A stretch of 64,000 nt of DNA from Littorina saxatilis (GCF_037325665.1 NC_090253.1:11640390-11704389); one strand, 5' to 3'. Positions 39,608-52,909 are shown, counted from the first letter of the stretch. Notes: a model not told the origin generated them from the letters alone. Program-made: numbers and translations.

Positions 39608-40989
39608 ATGTATTTTTTACAAGTAAAATGACTATTTCTAAGAATACTCACCTCAATTTAACTAATAGGAGTTACCTTACTTACGAGTGCTAGACTGAGA
39701 AGCGTCCTATGTTACCAGTACTAGACTGTAAACAAGGTCGCTAACTCTAGATTTCCGTCGGTATACCATTTAGGGGAGTAGTCTCCCTTTGTCGGTAGTA
39801 CCTCTCTGCGCATGTGCCAATGCCCATAATCCCCAGTTTCAATTCGAAGCTATTAAGTCAATAGCGGGGTTGGCGGGAGGGTCTCTGGTTAAATTGAGGT
39901 GAGTATTCTTAGAAATAGTCATTTTACTTGTAAAAAATACATATTTCTTTCGAATACATCACCTCAATTTAACTAATAGGAGAATAGATAACAGGCTGGA
40001 GGGTTGACTTTCGATCGGTAATCTAGTGTCACCTCACCCGACTCAGCCCATTTGTCCGGAATCCCCCCTGTAAAATCGGGGGAAGAAAAGGATAGATCAT
40101 CGGACTGAGAAGCAAGAAATCCTGAGTCGGGCGAGTGGCAAGTTGCATTGTTGCCACTGTGTCAACTTGCTCCAGAAAGGGACAATCGAAAGAAAGTCCC
40201 ACCTGTCAATGTAGAGCTGGTTTCTACTCGATGGTCGTTACTATTCCTCTGATCACTTGTCTTTATCAATGTTGGGTTATGGTTATGACTTGCCATTATG
40301 CGCCTTGAGCGACCCAACTCCCCAGCAACGTAAAGTTCTGCAGGCGGATCAGGTGAACGACCTAAAAGATGAGGAATGGTCAGAGATAACAATTCCTCTA
40401 ATACCTTGAACTTATCACCAAGGTGCGTCTCTGCGACTGATCCTCCATTTAAGGGAGATTGACAGAGTTTCCAGAGATCCTGTAGAATTCTGGTCTGAGG
40501 CACCACTTTCCATGGTAAACAATTGTGCCAGTCGCATGAATGAATATATATATCCTCTCTGAATTTACCTCTCTAATGAGGATGGTAGGCACAGATACCA
40601 GTGTAAATTCAGGCTGACTTAGCTGTTCCTCCTGCGTGACAGGAAGTAAGCGCAAGTGCGCTCAGCAGTACGGTCACTGTCTGCACCTTACCTGTGCCTG
40701 TCTCAACGCATGTGGGGGCTATAAGCCTACCCTTAATGGTTATAGGTACCATTTGTCCTAGAATAGCCAGTGAAAGACAGCCAGCTGTATTGCCTTTACC
40801 CAAGGGGAAAACCTGCTTCTTACTTTGAAATTCCACACTTATAGCGTGAGGGGGTCCCCAGTGACCATGGGCATCTCTGAGCCCTAATTGGCTGAATGAC
40901 CGCTCTTGTCTTACTCAAGAGGGTGCCATGCCTGGCATGCAACTCACTGAGAGGTCCCATTTGTGATTTCAGCAGGACCGTTTTCTGGC

Positions 40990-41463
40990 TTGATCAGCCA
41001 GGTCCTTGATCTAGGTTTTCTGTAAACATGGTTGTAGGTGGCATCTGCTGGGTTGTCTGCCCAGCATAGGTTTTGTGGGTTCTGGGACACTCCAGATTTC
41101 TGTAGAGCTCACAAGTTCTTAGATGACTATGCAGTGATGATCTCCGGCCTATGGCCGAAGGTGCACTATCTTGGGCTGATGCAAAGTTCTGCCCCCTGGT
41201 AGTTGAACTCACAAAGATGTCTTATGTTGTGATCTCAGTAGTACTTCTGCCTAGATCACCCAAGTCCATATCTGGATTTACAGTAGGCGTGGCTGTGGGC
41301 GGCAAGTGTTGCATTGTCTGACCAGCATAGCTTTGTGAGCTCTGGGGCACTTCAGCTGTTTGTGGAGCTGAGCTCTAGGGTGACTATGCAGAGTTGTTTT
41401 CAGGCCCCTGCCTGAGGCAGGAGGTGTACTCTCTTGGTCTGATGCATAGTTCTGACTTGACAA
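40990..41463. repeat. Two diverged ~240-bp direct repeats inside the large element
   Basis: Both copies share 'ggttgtaggtggcatctgct'-like, 'cccagcataggttttgtggg'-like and 'gactatgcag' segments and end near 'tgatgcaaagttctg'. No function is recognised. Confidence 0.6.
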
Positions 41464-42383
41464 AGGTCTTAGTCAGCACCCGAGTTGCCACGTTTCTCGC
41501 CCAAAAACGACGCGTAGCCGTAGACTGGGAGTGAGTGAGATAGGCTGGTGTGGTATTCCTAGCTCCAGCTAGGATCTCACTGTGTCTCTACCTCAGGCTC
41601 TTCGAGCGAGGGAGAAAAGGCTGGTGTGGTATTCCTGGCTCCAGCTAGGATCTCACTGTGTCTCTACCTCAAGCTCTTAGAGTGACCCAACTTATACTCA
41701 CCCAATAACCTTGTGTCACCGTAGACTGGGAGCGAGGGAGATAGCCTTATGTGGTATTCCTAGCTCCTGCTAGGATCTCACTGTGTCTCTTTCCTCCAGC
41801 TCCTTTAGCTTTTGAGTCCAGGCATCTGAGAGTCTACATATGGATGGGATGGACACATTCACCCACTGTCAAAGGTATTGCCGCACTCATTATGCCTTTC
41901 GGGGGAGGAATACCTCTAGGTCTTATCTCTGTGGTCCAGGGATCTTAGAGCGCCAGTTGTAAGAGGCAAACGAAGCTTGTCCAATTCAAGGTTCGGTTGG
42001 AAGGGGTGGCTGAGCCTTCCCAAATCCAATTGTGTCTGTGGCCGTACCCAATACCCCTAAAGGTAGAGGAAGCTCTTCTAGTTCCAGGAAAATTTGACTC
42101 AATGATGGAGGGACGTATGGTTTACCCAGTCCAAGATGTCTGGCAGCACTAATCAATCCGCATGGGCTGAGAGGTCCTCCTTGATCTATGAAATCTGGCC
42201 CATGGATCTCATAGTGCGGATGGCTGGCCAGACCTCAGACTATCTCTCAGTGTCCTTCCTGGAAAGTCCATGGAAAAACGGGCGGAGTCACCTCGGGAGA
42301 CATTCCCTCTATAGTCAAGTCTGTCCGTCTCTGAAGCATGACGTAGGTTGAGTGCTGTCCCTGTTGAAGGGTTTTGCCTTGAC

Positions 42384-42436
42384 TTGGTTTGTTTGCTTAA
42401 CGCCCAGCCGACCACGAAGCGCCATATCAGGGCGGT
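42384..42436 (+). mobile_element. SINE scrap within the large element
   Basis: 'gtttgcttaacgcccagccg', 'accacgaagcgccatatcag', 'ggcgg' is a fragment familiar to me as a common gastropod interspersed repeat; only ~50 bp remain. Confidence 0.4.
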
Positions 42437-45035
42437 TCTTGACTTGGTCCAAGGATGATAACCATGAGGTTTTGTAGCCTAAGGACTGCCTGACCCTGGG
42501 GTAGGTTGTCTTCCAAAAGCTGCTGATCATCTCAGGGGCACCTGCCCAGTGATCTTAAACGGCCCATCCCTTCTCTAGGACGTCTACTGTCGTCTCTCCT
42601 GTTGATGCTTCTGCCAGAGTTGTTACCATTATCAGTCGAGATGTGACCTGTTACAGGTGTCGGACATCCTCTGTTGAGTGTCGACTGTACAATCTGACAT
42701 TTCTATCATCATCCCCTGGCTGATGCGGGTGTCAGATGACATTCAGGAAGAAGGGGCAACTCTTACAAGTTGTTACGCTGAGTCCGTCCACAGGTCATGA
42801 AAGCATTCTGTACTTGACGATCTCAGAGCACTTCTTCCCCCGTCTCTGCGTTATCTCCAACAGCTCCCCGCCTTGTGATGTAGCCTGAACATGCTCACCC
42901 GTGTTGCCCGACGCTTGTATGGCAAGATTCTTGGGCCTGTTACCCTGTTGAACCAGCTCCACTCCAAGTGTGAGTGATCTTCAGAGTCGTTTCCTCAGGC
43001 AAATGTCTTGAGACACTTTGATTCCTCTTATCTTGGTACGCAGTGTCTGTCTTGTAGCTGTGTATCCGAAGGAGACATCTAGAGACCTCAAGAGCTTGCA
43101 GTATGCATGGAAACTGATGTGACTACTATACCCTGTTCAGTTGTCCACCGCTGTTTGACTGGTGATCTGTATGCAGATTGCAGGTGCCATCTTGTTACTG
43201 GTAGGGCGGCTCCCCGGTGTGAAGGTTGTAGCCTCTAACCATTAGCTCTCCATTCCAGGTGATGAAGATAACTAGGAGGCTCTAGGCATTCTCCTCACAC
43301 TCCCAGACTTCTGTGTAGCCGGGCACTGCTGAATATGGTCAGGCGTGAAGTGTTGGTCTAGTTCCAAGAGCGTTAAACATTAGGTCTTCCTCAGTCCGTC
43401 AGGAGGTGGTAGACAGGCAATGGGGGGCGGGAGCTGTGCTTCCGGTGCTGAAACATCGCTACAGGCAGTTTGCAGCACTGAATACTGGTAGTCAAAATGC
43501 ATGAAGCCACCATCATGATGGGGAACCCTGGCAAAGATAGTGGTGGGAGGGGCCCAGTCCTGTCAACAGCCGTGTTTCGGGGTCACCTCAAGGGAGAGGT
43601 TGCAGACGAGGCTGTAGCTACCTCAGGGAGATTCTACTCATGTTACGCCCAGTGGACGTCTTGCCTGACAGCTGGAGGGTCTGTCATAAGCTGTCGCAAC
43701 GATCCTGGGAGTTATCAGGGCGAAAAGGAAGCCTGTCTCTTCCTGTGCTTACTGGAGGTATTCCCCCAGAGCGCCCGACATTGTCTGTTTGGTAATGTCT
43801 ACGTATATATAAATACATGTCAATATGACTTAATTCCCCCTCGTACTGATAACGGCATGGATGTGCCAAGAGTTTATCCAGTACCTTTCTCATGAGAGTA
43901 GCCGCTCTGTCTAGGAGGCATAGTTAATTGTGTGTTGTAACAACATCCGTTTAGCAAATATGTTATATTTTCCATAATATGAAATGATAAACATTGTATC
44001 CCTTGTATGAACCTGACTAGAGCCAGTGTTATTTAAGGGCGGCCTCTTATTGTTAGGTCCTGTTGTCTACTTCTGAGAACCTAGTCGTAGGATTAGGTGA
44101 CAACAGTAGAGATGTGGCCTTGTTAAAGGTCAAAGGCTTAGGTTTTGCCTACGAACCAGGAATAAGTAGAGGCATGACAACATTATAGGAAGCTCCCCTG
44201 TGAGTATTATTCAGAGCCTTGCTCGATCTTGCATGTTGTGAAAACTCAGCTGAGTGTAATACTCATGTGTTAACAACCAAGTTTATTCATGCCCCTAAGG
44301 CATGGTTTCAACTGTATATTATTCATAACATGTCATTCAAGTGTAATGTACATCAATTGTGCACTGGAACAGAACATAAGTATATATGTGTGCCTGTTCT
44401 AATTGAATTTGAAGAGCTGTCTCCTGGCACTGTGGTATCAACAGATTTTAGCTGAGTGTAAATCTCAAAGTGTAAACACTTGAGTTTATCCATAAGTTAA
44501 ATCTTTTACCACTCAGATAGCTGATTTAAACACTCCATGAAAATGGAATTTGTAACATCAACTGACTTCTTTGATACCCTTTGCCAAGAAAAAAAGATTA
44601 TATCCCAATAAAGATGTCCCATCTGTGTTTGCATACACTTTAATTCTTCCTTGTCAATTTAAAAAAATTTTTATTTTTTTATTTTTTTTTTTAATATATA
44701 TTTATATATATATAATGTGTATGTATGCACGCATACAAGTTTACAAGTTAATCAAGTTAAGTTGGCAAGGAAAGTATTCTTTATCCAATTTGAAGAAGTA
44801 CCACCACGTGGTCTCTGTGAGTCCACCATGATCATCTGATAAAAATACCAAAACCATAATCTGCCAACCGCAGAAAACATCGTTTCCCAGAAACATAGGA
44901 GAGAGAATTACTTGCCTTTCTCTGAGAGTAAAGGAAGTTCCCTCCGTAATATTCCCGGAGGCGCATATCTCAATCTCAGTGTTTGGTTTTCTTTCCAAGC
45001 GGGCGAGGTTTGTTGTTGTTATTCTTCGATACAAC

Positions 45036-45288
45036 CCGCTTTCAGTTCTATCAGCGTTCAAGCGTACTGCGGTCCGTATCTACGCTGCCCGCAAAAGTCA
45101 TCGCAGTTTGTAATGACCGAAGTATTCATACGCCATATGTAACATTCGCGGGCGCTCTGTGCCTTCAGTTCAATCAGCGTTCAAGCGTACTGCGTTCCGT
45201 ATCTACGCTGCCCGCAAGAGTCATCGCAGTTTGTAATGACAGAAGTATTCATACACCGTATGTAACCTTCGCGGGCGCTCGGTACTTT
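45036..45288 (+). repeat. ~126-bp tandem duplication within the large element
   Basis: 'ttcagttctatcagcgttca' through 'ttcgcgggcgctct' repeated in succession, with first copy 45040-45165 and second 45166-45288. Confidence 0.8.
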
Positions 45289-46192
45289 GTACGCCTAAAA
45301 ATTCGGATCAGAAATGCGCTTCCGGTCGGGATAACGCGCATGGTAAACCTCGCTGTAGTCGATAAAAAGCTGTTAAAACGCAAAAAACTTCCGGGTAATT
45401 TCGAAGTTGAAGGTCTTGTTCGTATTCCTACATTGATGTGTAGGGTGACCTGCCGTTGCTTTCCATTGAAAGCGGCAAGGTAAGTTATCGTTCGCGGAGT
45501 TCTATTGCGCCAATGAAACCGGTCCAACCGCTGTAAATATCTGTTCGACATTCGTAACGACTGAGTAAAGAATAGTTGTCGTTCAATTGCATGTTCACTA
45601 GTTAAAAAAAGACAAGTAACGGAGCCTGTTAGGCTCTGTGTGTCAACAAGGTATCATTGATGATTGAAGTACCTTCTAGTTCTACTTATGACCAAGTAAC
45701 TTTGTTACATTTTTAAGCCGTTTCACTTTCATTTTCACGGTTCGTTACGTTGTTCAACGTGATGAATCATTGAATGTATACGGGCGTAGTAATCGCCCTT
45801 AAAAAGGAAAGCCCAAACCGTGATTGAAGGTGAATGTTGTAGTTCCTGTGAAGGAAGTCTTCTTAGACGGGAAAGGTCTAAATACACGTCTAGCTCCCCG
45901 TAGCAAGAAATTGAAACTGGGGATTATGGGCATTGGCACATGCGCAGAGAGGTACTACCGACAAAGGGAGACTACTCCCCTAAATGGTATACCGACGGAA
46001 ATCTAGAGTTAGCGACCTTGTTTACAGTCTAGTACTGGTAACATAGGACGCTTCTCAGTCTAGCACTCGTAAGTAAGGTAACTCCTATTAGTTAAATTGA
46101 GGTGATGTATTCGAAAGAAATACAGAACAGCAAGGGTAGGCGTGCTCTAAAGGCCTCTGCCTACCAGGGACTTCATTGCTGTTGAAAATTCT

Positions 46193-46345
46193 GATAAATA
46201 AAGGGAAGTAAGCGCTGTGAATGCTGACATGTGTAATAGAGGTTGCTGACATGTGTAATAGAGGTTGCTGACATGTGTAATAGAGGTTGCTGACATGTGT
46301 AATAAAGGTTGCATTTAGACCGCTTACTTCCCTTTGTTTATTAGA
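46193..46345. mobile_element. ~150-bp TIR MITE with internal 22-bp repeat
   Basis: The ends AATAAAGGGAAGTAAGCGCT and AGACCGCTTACTTCCCTTTG + TTTATT are inverted. Inside are four to five units of 'ttgctgacatgtgtaataga' + 'gg'. No coding capacity. Confidence 0.6.
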
Positions 46346-47152
46346 TCTCAGCGCTCTGCCTCATTTGTTTAGGATTCTGGCTGTTGAAAATGCTCAACAT
46401 GAATTATCTTCGTCCAAACGGCCATTAACTGTGACGCCTTGCCTGTTGAAGCGGCATCAAAAGCAAAACGCAGCGGTTCTATTTGTATTTCAACGTCTGA
46501 TGGTGCCTTTTGATTGACATTTGTCCAGCCAACCACTGTGATATGGCTTTGTGACTTTGTAGTAGTAGTAGAGAGAGGACAGCTGGGTGTGTGTGTGTGT
46601 GCGTGTGTACAAGACAGGGACAGAGAGAAATATCAAACTTGTGCTCTCAAGTTGAATGGTAGTGCTTCTTTGCGTGGATTTTGATGTGAAAGGTGCTGAA
46701 GAAAGATGTGATGACAGTATGGAAATGATAACATTTATGTGTGTGTGTGTGTGTGTGTGAATGGTTGTTTTTGTACATGTGAGAGGGGACGACCATGTGT
46801 AAGTTTGTGTGATCTCTTCACGTACTGGTACATTGTACATGTATTGTAATTATTCAGTTTCGATGTATGGTTCAGGTATGATCGGGTGTATGTGGTGAGA
46901 ACATAGCAGCCCCCCATGTGTGTGTTTACTGTCTAAATGAATTACTGAGGTTAGTGAGTTTGAGACTGTATATTAGATACAAATGTGATGAGTATGAATA
47001 TGTTCAAGATTAATTTCATGTCCTACATTACTTTACATTTCCGTCCATACATCATAATGTAACGGCTTAGCAGTCGTTTGTGCAACTATCCTCACAAGCA
47101 CAAAGTAGCCTGAATATTTAAATTGTATGAGAGGAGTTGTGGTCATTTTTGT

Positions 47153-47158
47153 AATAAA
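47153..47158 (+). terminator. Probable TCTN2 poly(A) signal
   Basis: AATAAA followed by a T/G-rich stretch 'atcttgttgcttcatgtcac'. It is the first convincing signal on the plus strand in unique sequence after the stop codon. Confidence 0.5.
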
Positions 47159-47436
47159 ATCTTGTTGCTTCATGTCACAAAGTGTAGCTTTCCCTGTGTG
47201 AATGGGATTTTCAGATGAACAACAATTCACTGAGCTCAGTATACCTTCAGTGTATTGATGTTGAGTGGAAACTTAAGACAAATCCCTTGGATTATATACA
47301 GGTGTGTGAGTGGAAAGGCAAGAGAGATCAGAACTGTGTAGAACAATCACAATTCACACATCGCAAGTCCACAACGTTCTGTTCACACGCGCACACACAC
47401 AAACAAGTTGTTAATGAAAACACATCTTTCATCTCT

Positions 47437-47442
47437 TTTATT
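47437..47442 (-). terminator. Probable 4E-T poly(A) signal
   Basis: AATAAA on the minus strand (TTTATT on plus), preceded and followed by unique sequence. It faces the TCTN2 signal 279 bp away. Confidence 0.45.
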
Positions 47443-49383
47443 GTTTGTATTGAATTGTTTGCCACCCCCAACAACTTTGGTTTTTCACGTATCCTAGGCA
47501 ACACATTCCAATGCCTTTGTCCAACGGTCTCAACTTTTTAAACGTAACAAGAAAAAGCTTGGGACAATGTTGAGAGACCAAGGACACATGCACAGTGCAC
47601 GCACAGAACTACTGCACAACGTTGACACTTCACCAGTTTCTGTCAAAACTAAATAACATACTACACGGCACTAGCAACAGTTTTGTTGTTCAGCGAAAGC
47701 AAGGGAACGGAATTCCACACTGTGTTTTGTCCCTCTATTTTTCCCGTTCATTTTTGCTTTTCTCCTTTTTTTTTTTTCACCGTAATTTTTTTTCCCCACC
47801 CAAATACTCGTTCAAACATGCAAACTATCTTTTTTCAAACACACACTATATCTTTTTTTACTACACAATTACAATCTCAAATGCATCTCTTTCACCTGTT
47901 CTGTCATGCTGAGGTCCAGTCAAAACACAAACACGCGTACGTACACACACACAAACACCCTCTCTCTCTCAAACTGCTCACATTAGCAATGAATTGAACC
48001 CCAAACACTTTTGCAACAAACACACTTTCACCACACAACAGTTGCACCGACATTCACTTCTTGGGCGGTGGCCTAAGTACATATGATGTCCAACAAGAAA
48101 TCATCGCATGACGTTCAACTTGCACAAAGTACGTCATATTCAACATTGTAAACACAGTGGCACCACAATTGACAGAACATAGAAACCAAGGCTGTGTTTC
48201 ATGAAACAGTGCTGCCTTTTAAAGCGCTCTGTACATAATGCCTCACTCCTGTTTAGTTGGCTCGTTTCTTTTTTTTCTCTTGTTTCGGACACACACATTT
48301 GACAATACATTTTTGAATTCACGTAGTCTGCAACACAATTCTTGAAACACAGCCTTGACATGGGTTGCGAAGATGATGGAACTCCCAAAACACAAAAGTG
48401 ACAACAGCACATACAAATCACACAAAGCAAACGTTTCCAGTTTACAAATGAAAACTGAAATTCAGATTTCATTTTGTAGAGTATTGAGAGAAACCAGCTG
48501 ACCTGTTCTGTTGGGTTTTTTCTTTCGGGGCAGAAGGGGAGGGTGGGATGGGGGGATAAGAGCAATCTGTTAGTATGGAAGAGTTGTCACATACAGCTGA
48601 TTCCAGAGTGGTGACCATTTCTAATCGGCTTTATCTGAAAATGTCTCTCTAGTGAATGTGACTGAAAAAAGCCAGCAGTCTTTCACGGCGACTTAAAATG
48701 CAGTCTAAAATGGTTACTGCTGATGTAAAATGTGTTGGCTGAAGACAGGAGGCTGCCACATAAAAACAAGACACTCCTCTGCTCTAAACATCATGTTTCA
48801 CTGCAGACGACTGATGCTGCACAATCTGCCTTGCTTCAAACCCTTATCCAGGAATGGATCTGTTTACACGCCATCCAATCCCCACTCGCGCATAATCCAC
48901 AGTGACTGAAATCGAGCATTTCACAGAAATGCACAGAAATTTGCTCCATACACTACCAGACTTGCACTTTCTGATCGCTGCAGATTTTGTTTGAATCATC
49001 TCACACTAAAATGGTGCTCACTAAAATGCTAACTAACGTTCAGCTCTGTAATCCTACCTAACATGCTTGGAAACATAACAGACAGCTAACTTTTACCAGA
49101 TCAGTTTAGTTACTCACATACACTACACTCAAGAAACGAGGAAACTTTACTCACAAACACTCGCTACAAAACAAATACTGGGGGTATACTTCAAAACCAA
49201 GCGTAATGCTGCCATTAATTCAATTCAAACACAGGATGGGCTATACTTGTGATACTGGACTTAAAATCAAACTCCACAAACAAAACAGAAAAGCATGCAT
49301 CCACATGAACCTGAAAGGTACTTGGAGCGAAATGACTTTAGTGAGGACCTGACTTGTCAGGAACGTTTTGGTCTGAAAGAGGG

Positions 49384-49733
49384 GTTCCATCGACTTCTTC
49401 TTTTTCTGCGTTCGTGGGCTGAAACTCCCACGTACACTTGTTTTTGCACAAGTGGAATTTTATGCGTATGACCGTTTTTATCCCGCCAGTTAGGCTAGGC
49501 AGCCATACGCCGCTTTCGGAGGAAGACAGGATCTTTTCCGTGCGCACTTGGTCTTGTGCTTGCGTGTACGCACGAAGGGGGTTAAGTCACTAGCAGGTCT
49601 GCACATAAGTTGACCTGGGAGATCGGAAAAATCTCCACTCTTAACCCACCAGGCGGCAGCGACCGGGATTCGAACTCACGACCTCCCGATCAGGAGGCCG
49701 ACGTCTTACCACCATGCCCGTCGTTTCACTGAC
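49384..49733 (-). mobile_element. SINE family S3, full-length with a different tRNA head
   Basis: On the minus strand the head is GACGGGCATGGTGGTAAGAC ... GAGTTCGAATCCCGGTCGC (A and B boxes), then 'gtcaacttatgtgcagacct' and the S2 tail 'ggagtttcagcccacgaacg' with an A/G-rich end. It sits in the 4E-T 3' UTR. Confidence 0.8.
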
Positions 49734-50268
49734 TATACTCAAAGGAATGTCCAGCAGCCTCATTTTCTCACTCCACTGAAGACCTTATTTACTGTGCGCA
49801 TGCTACACCTCCCAGCCCATGTCACAAATGTAATACATAAGAAAAACAAATTTGCATGCTAAGAATTCAGTTTTCACGCTAGCTAAAGCAGCCAAAAATG
49901 CACATACCTTTCAGAACTCAAAAGCAACACAGACAACGGGAGCGTTCAAAGACAGGTGGAAGCTTGACAGACAATAAAAGAATAAATAAAAGTGATGCCT
50001 TGTTCTTTCCCCTCATTAGTATACGAAGTTCAACAAAACTCAAAACTAAGCTGAACATATAGCAGAGTAGTACCAGAATGTTTTCCCTCTCTCGCACATA
50101 CACACAAACAAGCGCGCAAGCTTATCAACACACACACGCATGCATACTGTATATGTGTTAGTAGCGCCCTCTGCAACGAACATAAACTAGAACACAAGGA
50201 AAAGAAAGTGAAAGTGTTGAAATACTTTGTCTCGACATGAAAGTCAGAGCAACTTTTAGCTCAGACCG

Positions 50269-50270
<2 letters not shown>

Positions 50271-50342
<72 letters not shown>

Positions 50343-50348
50343 TGTGTG
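50271..50348. repeat. (GT)n microsatellite
   Basis: About 75 bp of pure GT inside the 4E-T 3' UTR (CA on the transcript). Confidence 0.95.
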
Positions 50349-52909
50349 CCAAATATGTGCAAGTAAGCACACATGCCAGTAAAAATGGCATTCAAAAAAG
50401 AGTAGGAGGCTTGGGTGCAATTGTAGATGGCATCTTGGCTAACAACGAAAAGCTCTACATTGTGAACTGTTGTGTGTGATTTTCAGTAAACAGCAGTCAC
50501 ATGATGACCATACTATGCACCTTAGCATTACAAGTTGCTGCATGTAAATGCAAAATTAGTGGGAGGGGAAAAACAGATTAAAAAAAAACACCAAGATAAA
50601 TAATTAAATGAATGAATCGATAATTAAATAAATATCAATAATAACTTTCATAAGCAGAGTTCTATACTCGTGACAATTGCATATGCATGTAACAACAAAA
50701 GAAAGACAAAGAAAGAGAGAAAGGTCAAACCCACAAGGTCAAAGACTAACAAAAGGCCAAGGTCATTATCAACACGCCAGCTCTGCATGTTCAAACCAGG
50801 AAAAAAACACAAATACTGTTATTTACAAAACAAAACACAAGTTGTGCTTTTGCTGTCTCATGAAAATATTTACAAATGAAAACGGATGAATGGATAATGA
50901 GAATATGTCTGAAAACACAGAAAATGTAACTTGTGGCAAAAGCAACTCATGTCCAACACTAAAGACAAAGACAAAAACAAGGCTAATATGTACAAAATCT
51001 CAAGAACCAATGTTTTACAAAATGATTTCACAATAATGATAAACACATCATGACAAATTTTCAACGGAACTTATTTATTCTCAAATGGACAATTTTCAGT
51101 CTTTTTTTCTGTAAACATTCCAACAAATAAATTATTTACAAAGTCTGATATTAAATTCAACTCTCAAAAGCAAACAATATTCAAATTTCACATATAAGCA
51201 CAAACTTTATACACACACACTTATGCACACCCACACATGATAAACCTTTCTCCCAAACACACCTCTCACATACAGATGCTGTGCAAACCCTGGTAAGATA
51301 GGAGCAGCACCTTTTTCTTGTACACTTCTATGCTACCGGAACTGCAGCAGAGCTCCGTTGACAATCTCACTCCAAGAGCGGAGTCTCTTTCCCCCCAAAA
51401 CAAACCAACCAGCCACTCACAAGTACGTCACAAACACAGCTCGTACACAGCTCGTACACTGCACCATCCACTTGCATCCATGACCAGTTTGTTGGCACTG
51501 AGTAGCCCTCCTGTCAAGTATTTCCACATGCGCCGATTTTCACGTCAAGATATTTACACCCTCGGCACTCAAATGATCAAAACAGCACTGCTTGTCCAAT
51601 ACATCCGAACACATGCATATATGTGGATGTTTACACACAAACGCACGCACCCATGTATGCACGATCACACCGACACAAAACAAAGTCTAAACTGCGAACT
51701 GTCTCAACAGCAATTGGAAACACAAACAGGCAAAGAATCGAGAGAGAGGAGAACATGTACATCAAAATCGGACACAGACAATAATTTAAACATCATGCCA
51801 GCTGATCTAACCGACTTCATACAGCTCAATACATCAGCAATCAAACACGTCTTCTCTTGCTGGCCTATCAGCTCATTGCTTATTTTTCTTCATTTCATCT
51901 CTCACGCGGCGCTGTTGCAAGCTAATAATTTGTTCTCTTGTGACCCTTTTCCAATAGTTGTCAGCTCCATAGCACATTAAACAACCATCAAGTTCATTTA
52001 TACAAACTTGCCATTATTCCTGGAACAAAGCAAGAATGTCAAACGCCGTCAAAGCTTTGGAGAGACCATAACATAGACCTGTGGGTTTTCCCTTCAGCCC
52101 GACATAAAGCTAATGTAGGTCACATGTGTTTACCTAAACATATGCAGGATGAAATCTGCTAGTCCTGTCAGGAACAGAACAGAGACAGAAGCAGTTCTGC
52201 ACAATGGAGATCTACACTTAAGCGCCGACAAGAAAAACAGAGCCATTTTATCTGTGAAATTGGAAAGCACAGGTAGTCTTTTTCATCACACAAAAGAAAT
52301 ATTTCATCGCAAGTACCAGATGGCCAGGGAAGGGAAGAGAGGCTGAGGTGTGTGTTAAATACGAAACTACAGCTTCAGTCTCAAATGATCAAGGCTGGAA
52401 AGTAGATTTATTGACAACCAACTGTACCCAAACCCAAACAATTTTCAAATGGATTTCCTGGTTTGACCTCTAAGGTCAGGCATCTCTGCTCCTGTAAGAG
52501 AGATGTGAAGAAAGCTTTATGCAGAAGTTCAGTCATTTCAAAACTACCCTGAGCAAACTTATTCCAAATGGGAATAAAAGTTGGGGGAGGGGGGGGGGGG
52601 GGGGGGTGGGGGGGGGAGTGGAAGCGGGCTGGGAGAGAGGGCCTAGGGAGTAAGGTGGAGAGAAAGGGTCAGTCTCCAAGCACACTACCACACTTCACTT
52701 CTCTTCATCCAGGGACTCCAAAGCTAGCTGACGGCACAGCTCTCACGAAAAAAAATATTCCGGACAAGAAATATGAACACATTGTGCAACAAGACAACCA
52801 AAGACATACAAAAAAACACACACAAAACTTTCAAATAGTTAATCTCTACAAGAGATCAACCACAACAGTATGATAACTCTACGGGGCAGAATGCTCCGTG
52901 AAACGTCCT

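Larger units (their letters stand above)
39608..46123. mobile_element. Large element with ~205-bp inverted arms, family unresolved
   Basis: The block 39649-39846 ('cacctcaatttaactaatag' ... 'cccataatccccagtttcaa') is repeated almost perfectly in inverse at 45905-46105. The left end is compound: a ~55-bp sequence ('tttacaagtaaaatgactat') is itself inverted at 39891-39943, followed by the 'atttctttcgaatacatcac' terminus that also closes the right end. The interior has no long open frame, two ~240-bp direct repeats (40990-41215, 41255-41463) and a SINE scrap. Near-identical arms suggest recent movement. It could be a non-autonomous DNA transposon or a decayed tyrosine-recombinase-type retroelement; it looks broken. 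Confidence 0.7.
46124..47175 (+). other. TCTN2 3' UTR, distal part
   Basis: Mostly unique AT-rich sequence continuing from 39607 across the inserted element and ending at a good poly(A) signal (47153). It contains the small MITE below and a short (GT)n at 46738. Confidence 0.5.
47418..52909 (-). other. EIF4ENIF1 (4E-T) 3' UTR
   Basis: About 5.5 kb between the 4E-T stop and its likely poly(A) signal. It has no minisatellites except simple (GT)n/(C)n runs, unlike the introns, and one SINE (49384-49733). Four UGUAAAUA Pumilio-type sites lie at 50820, 50867, 51133 and 51551 (TATTTACA on the plus strand). A more proximal AATAAA-like run near 51070 could give a shorter form. Confidence 0.55.

Noticed and set aside
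43497-43895. 132-codon plus-strand frame inside the large inverted-arm element
   Set aside because: No recognisable domain; kept only as part of the element.
49660-49733. tRNA gene on the minus strand
   Set aside because: Head of SINE S3; runs directly into the SINE body and tail.
51318-51980. 220-codon plus-strand frame
   Set aside because: Antisense within the 4E-T 3' UTR; no domain recognised, and codon content looks like AC-rich noise. Not excluded absolutely.
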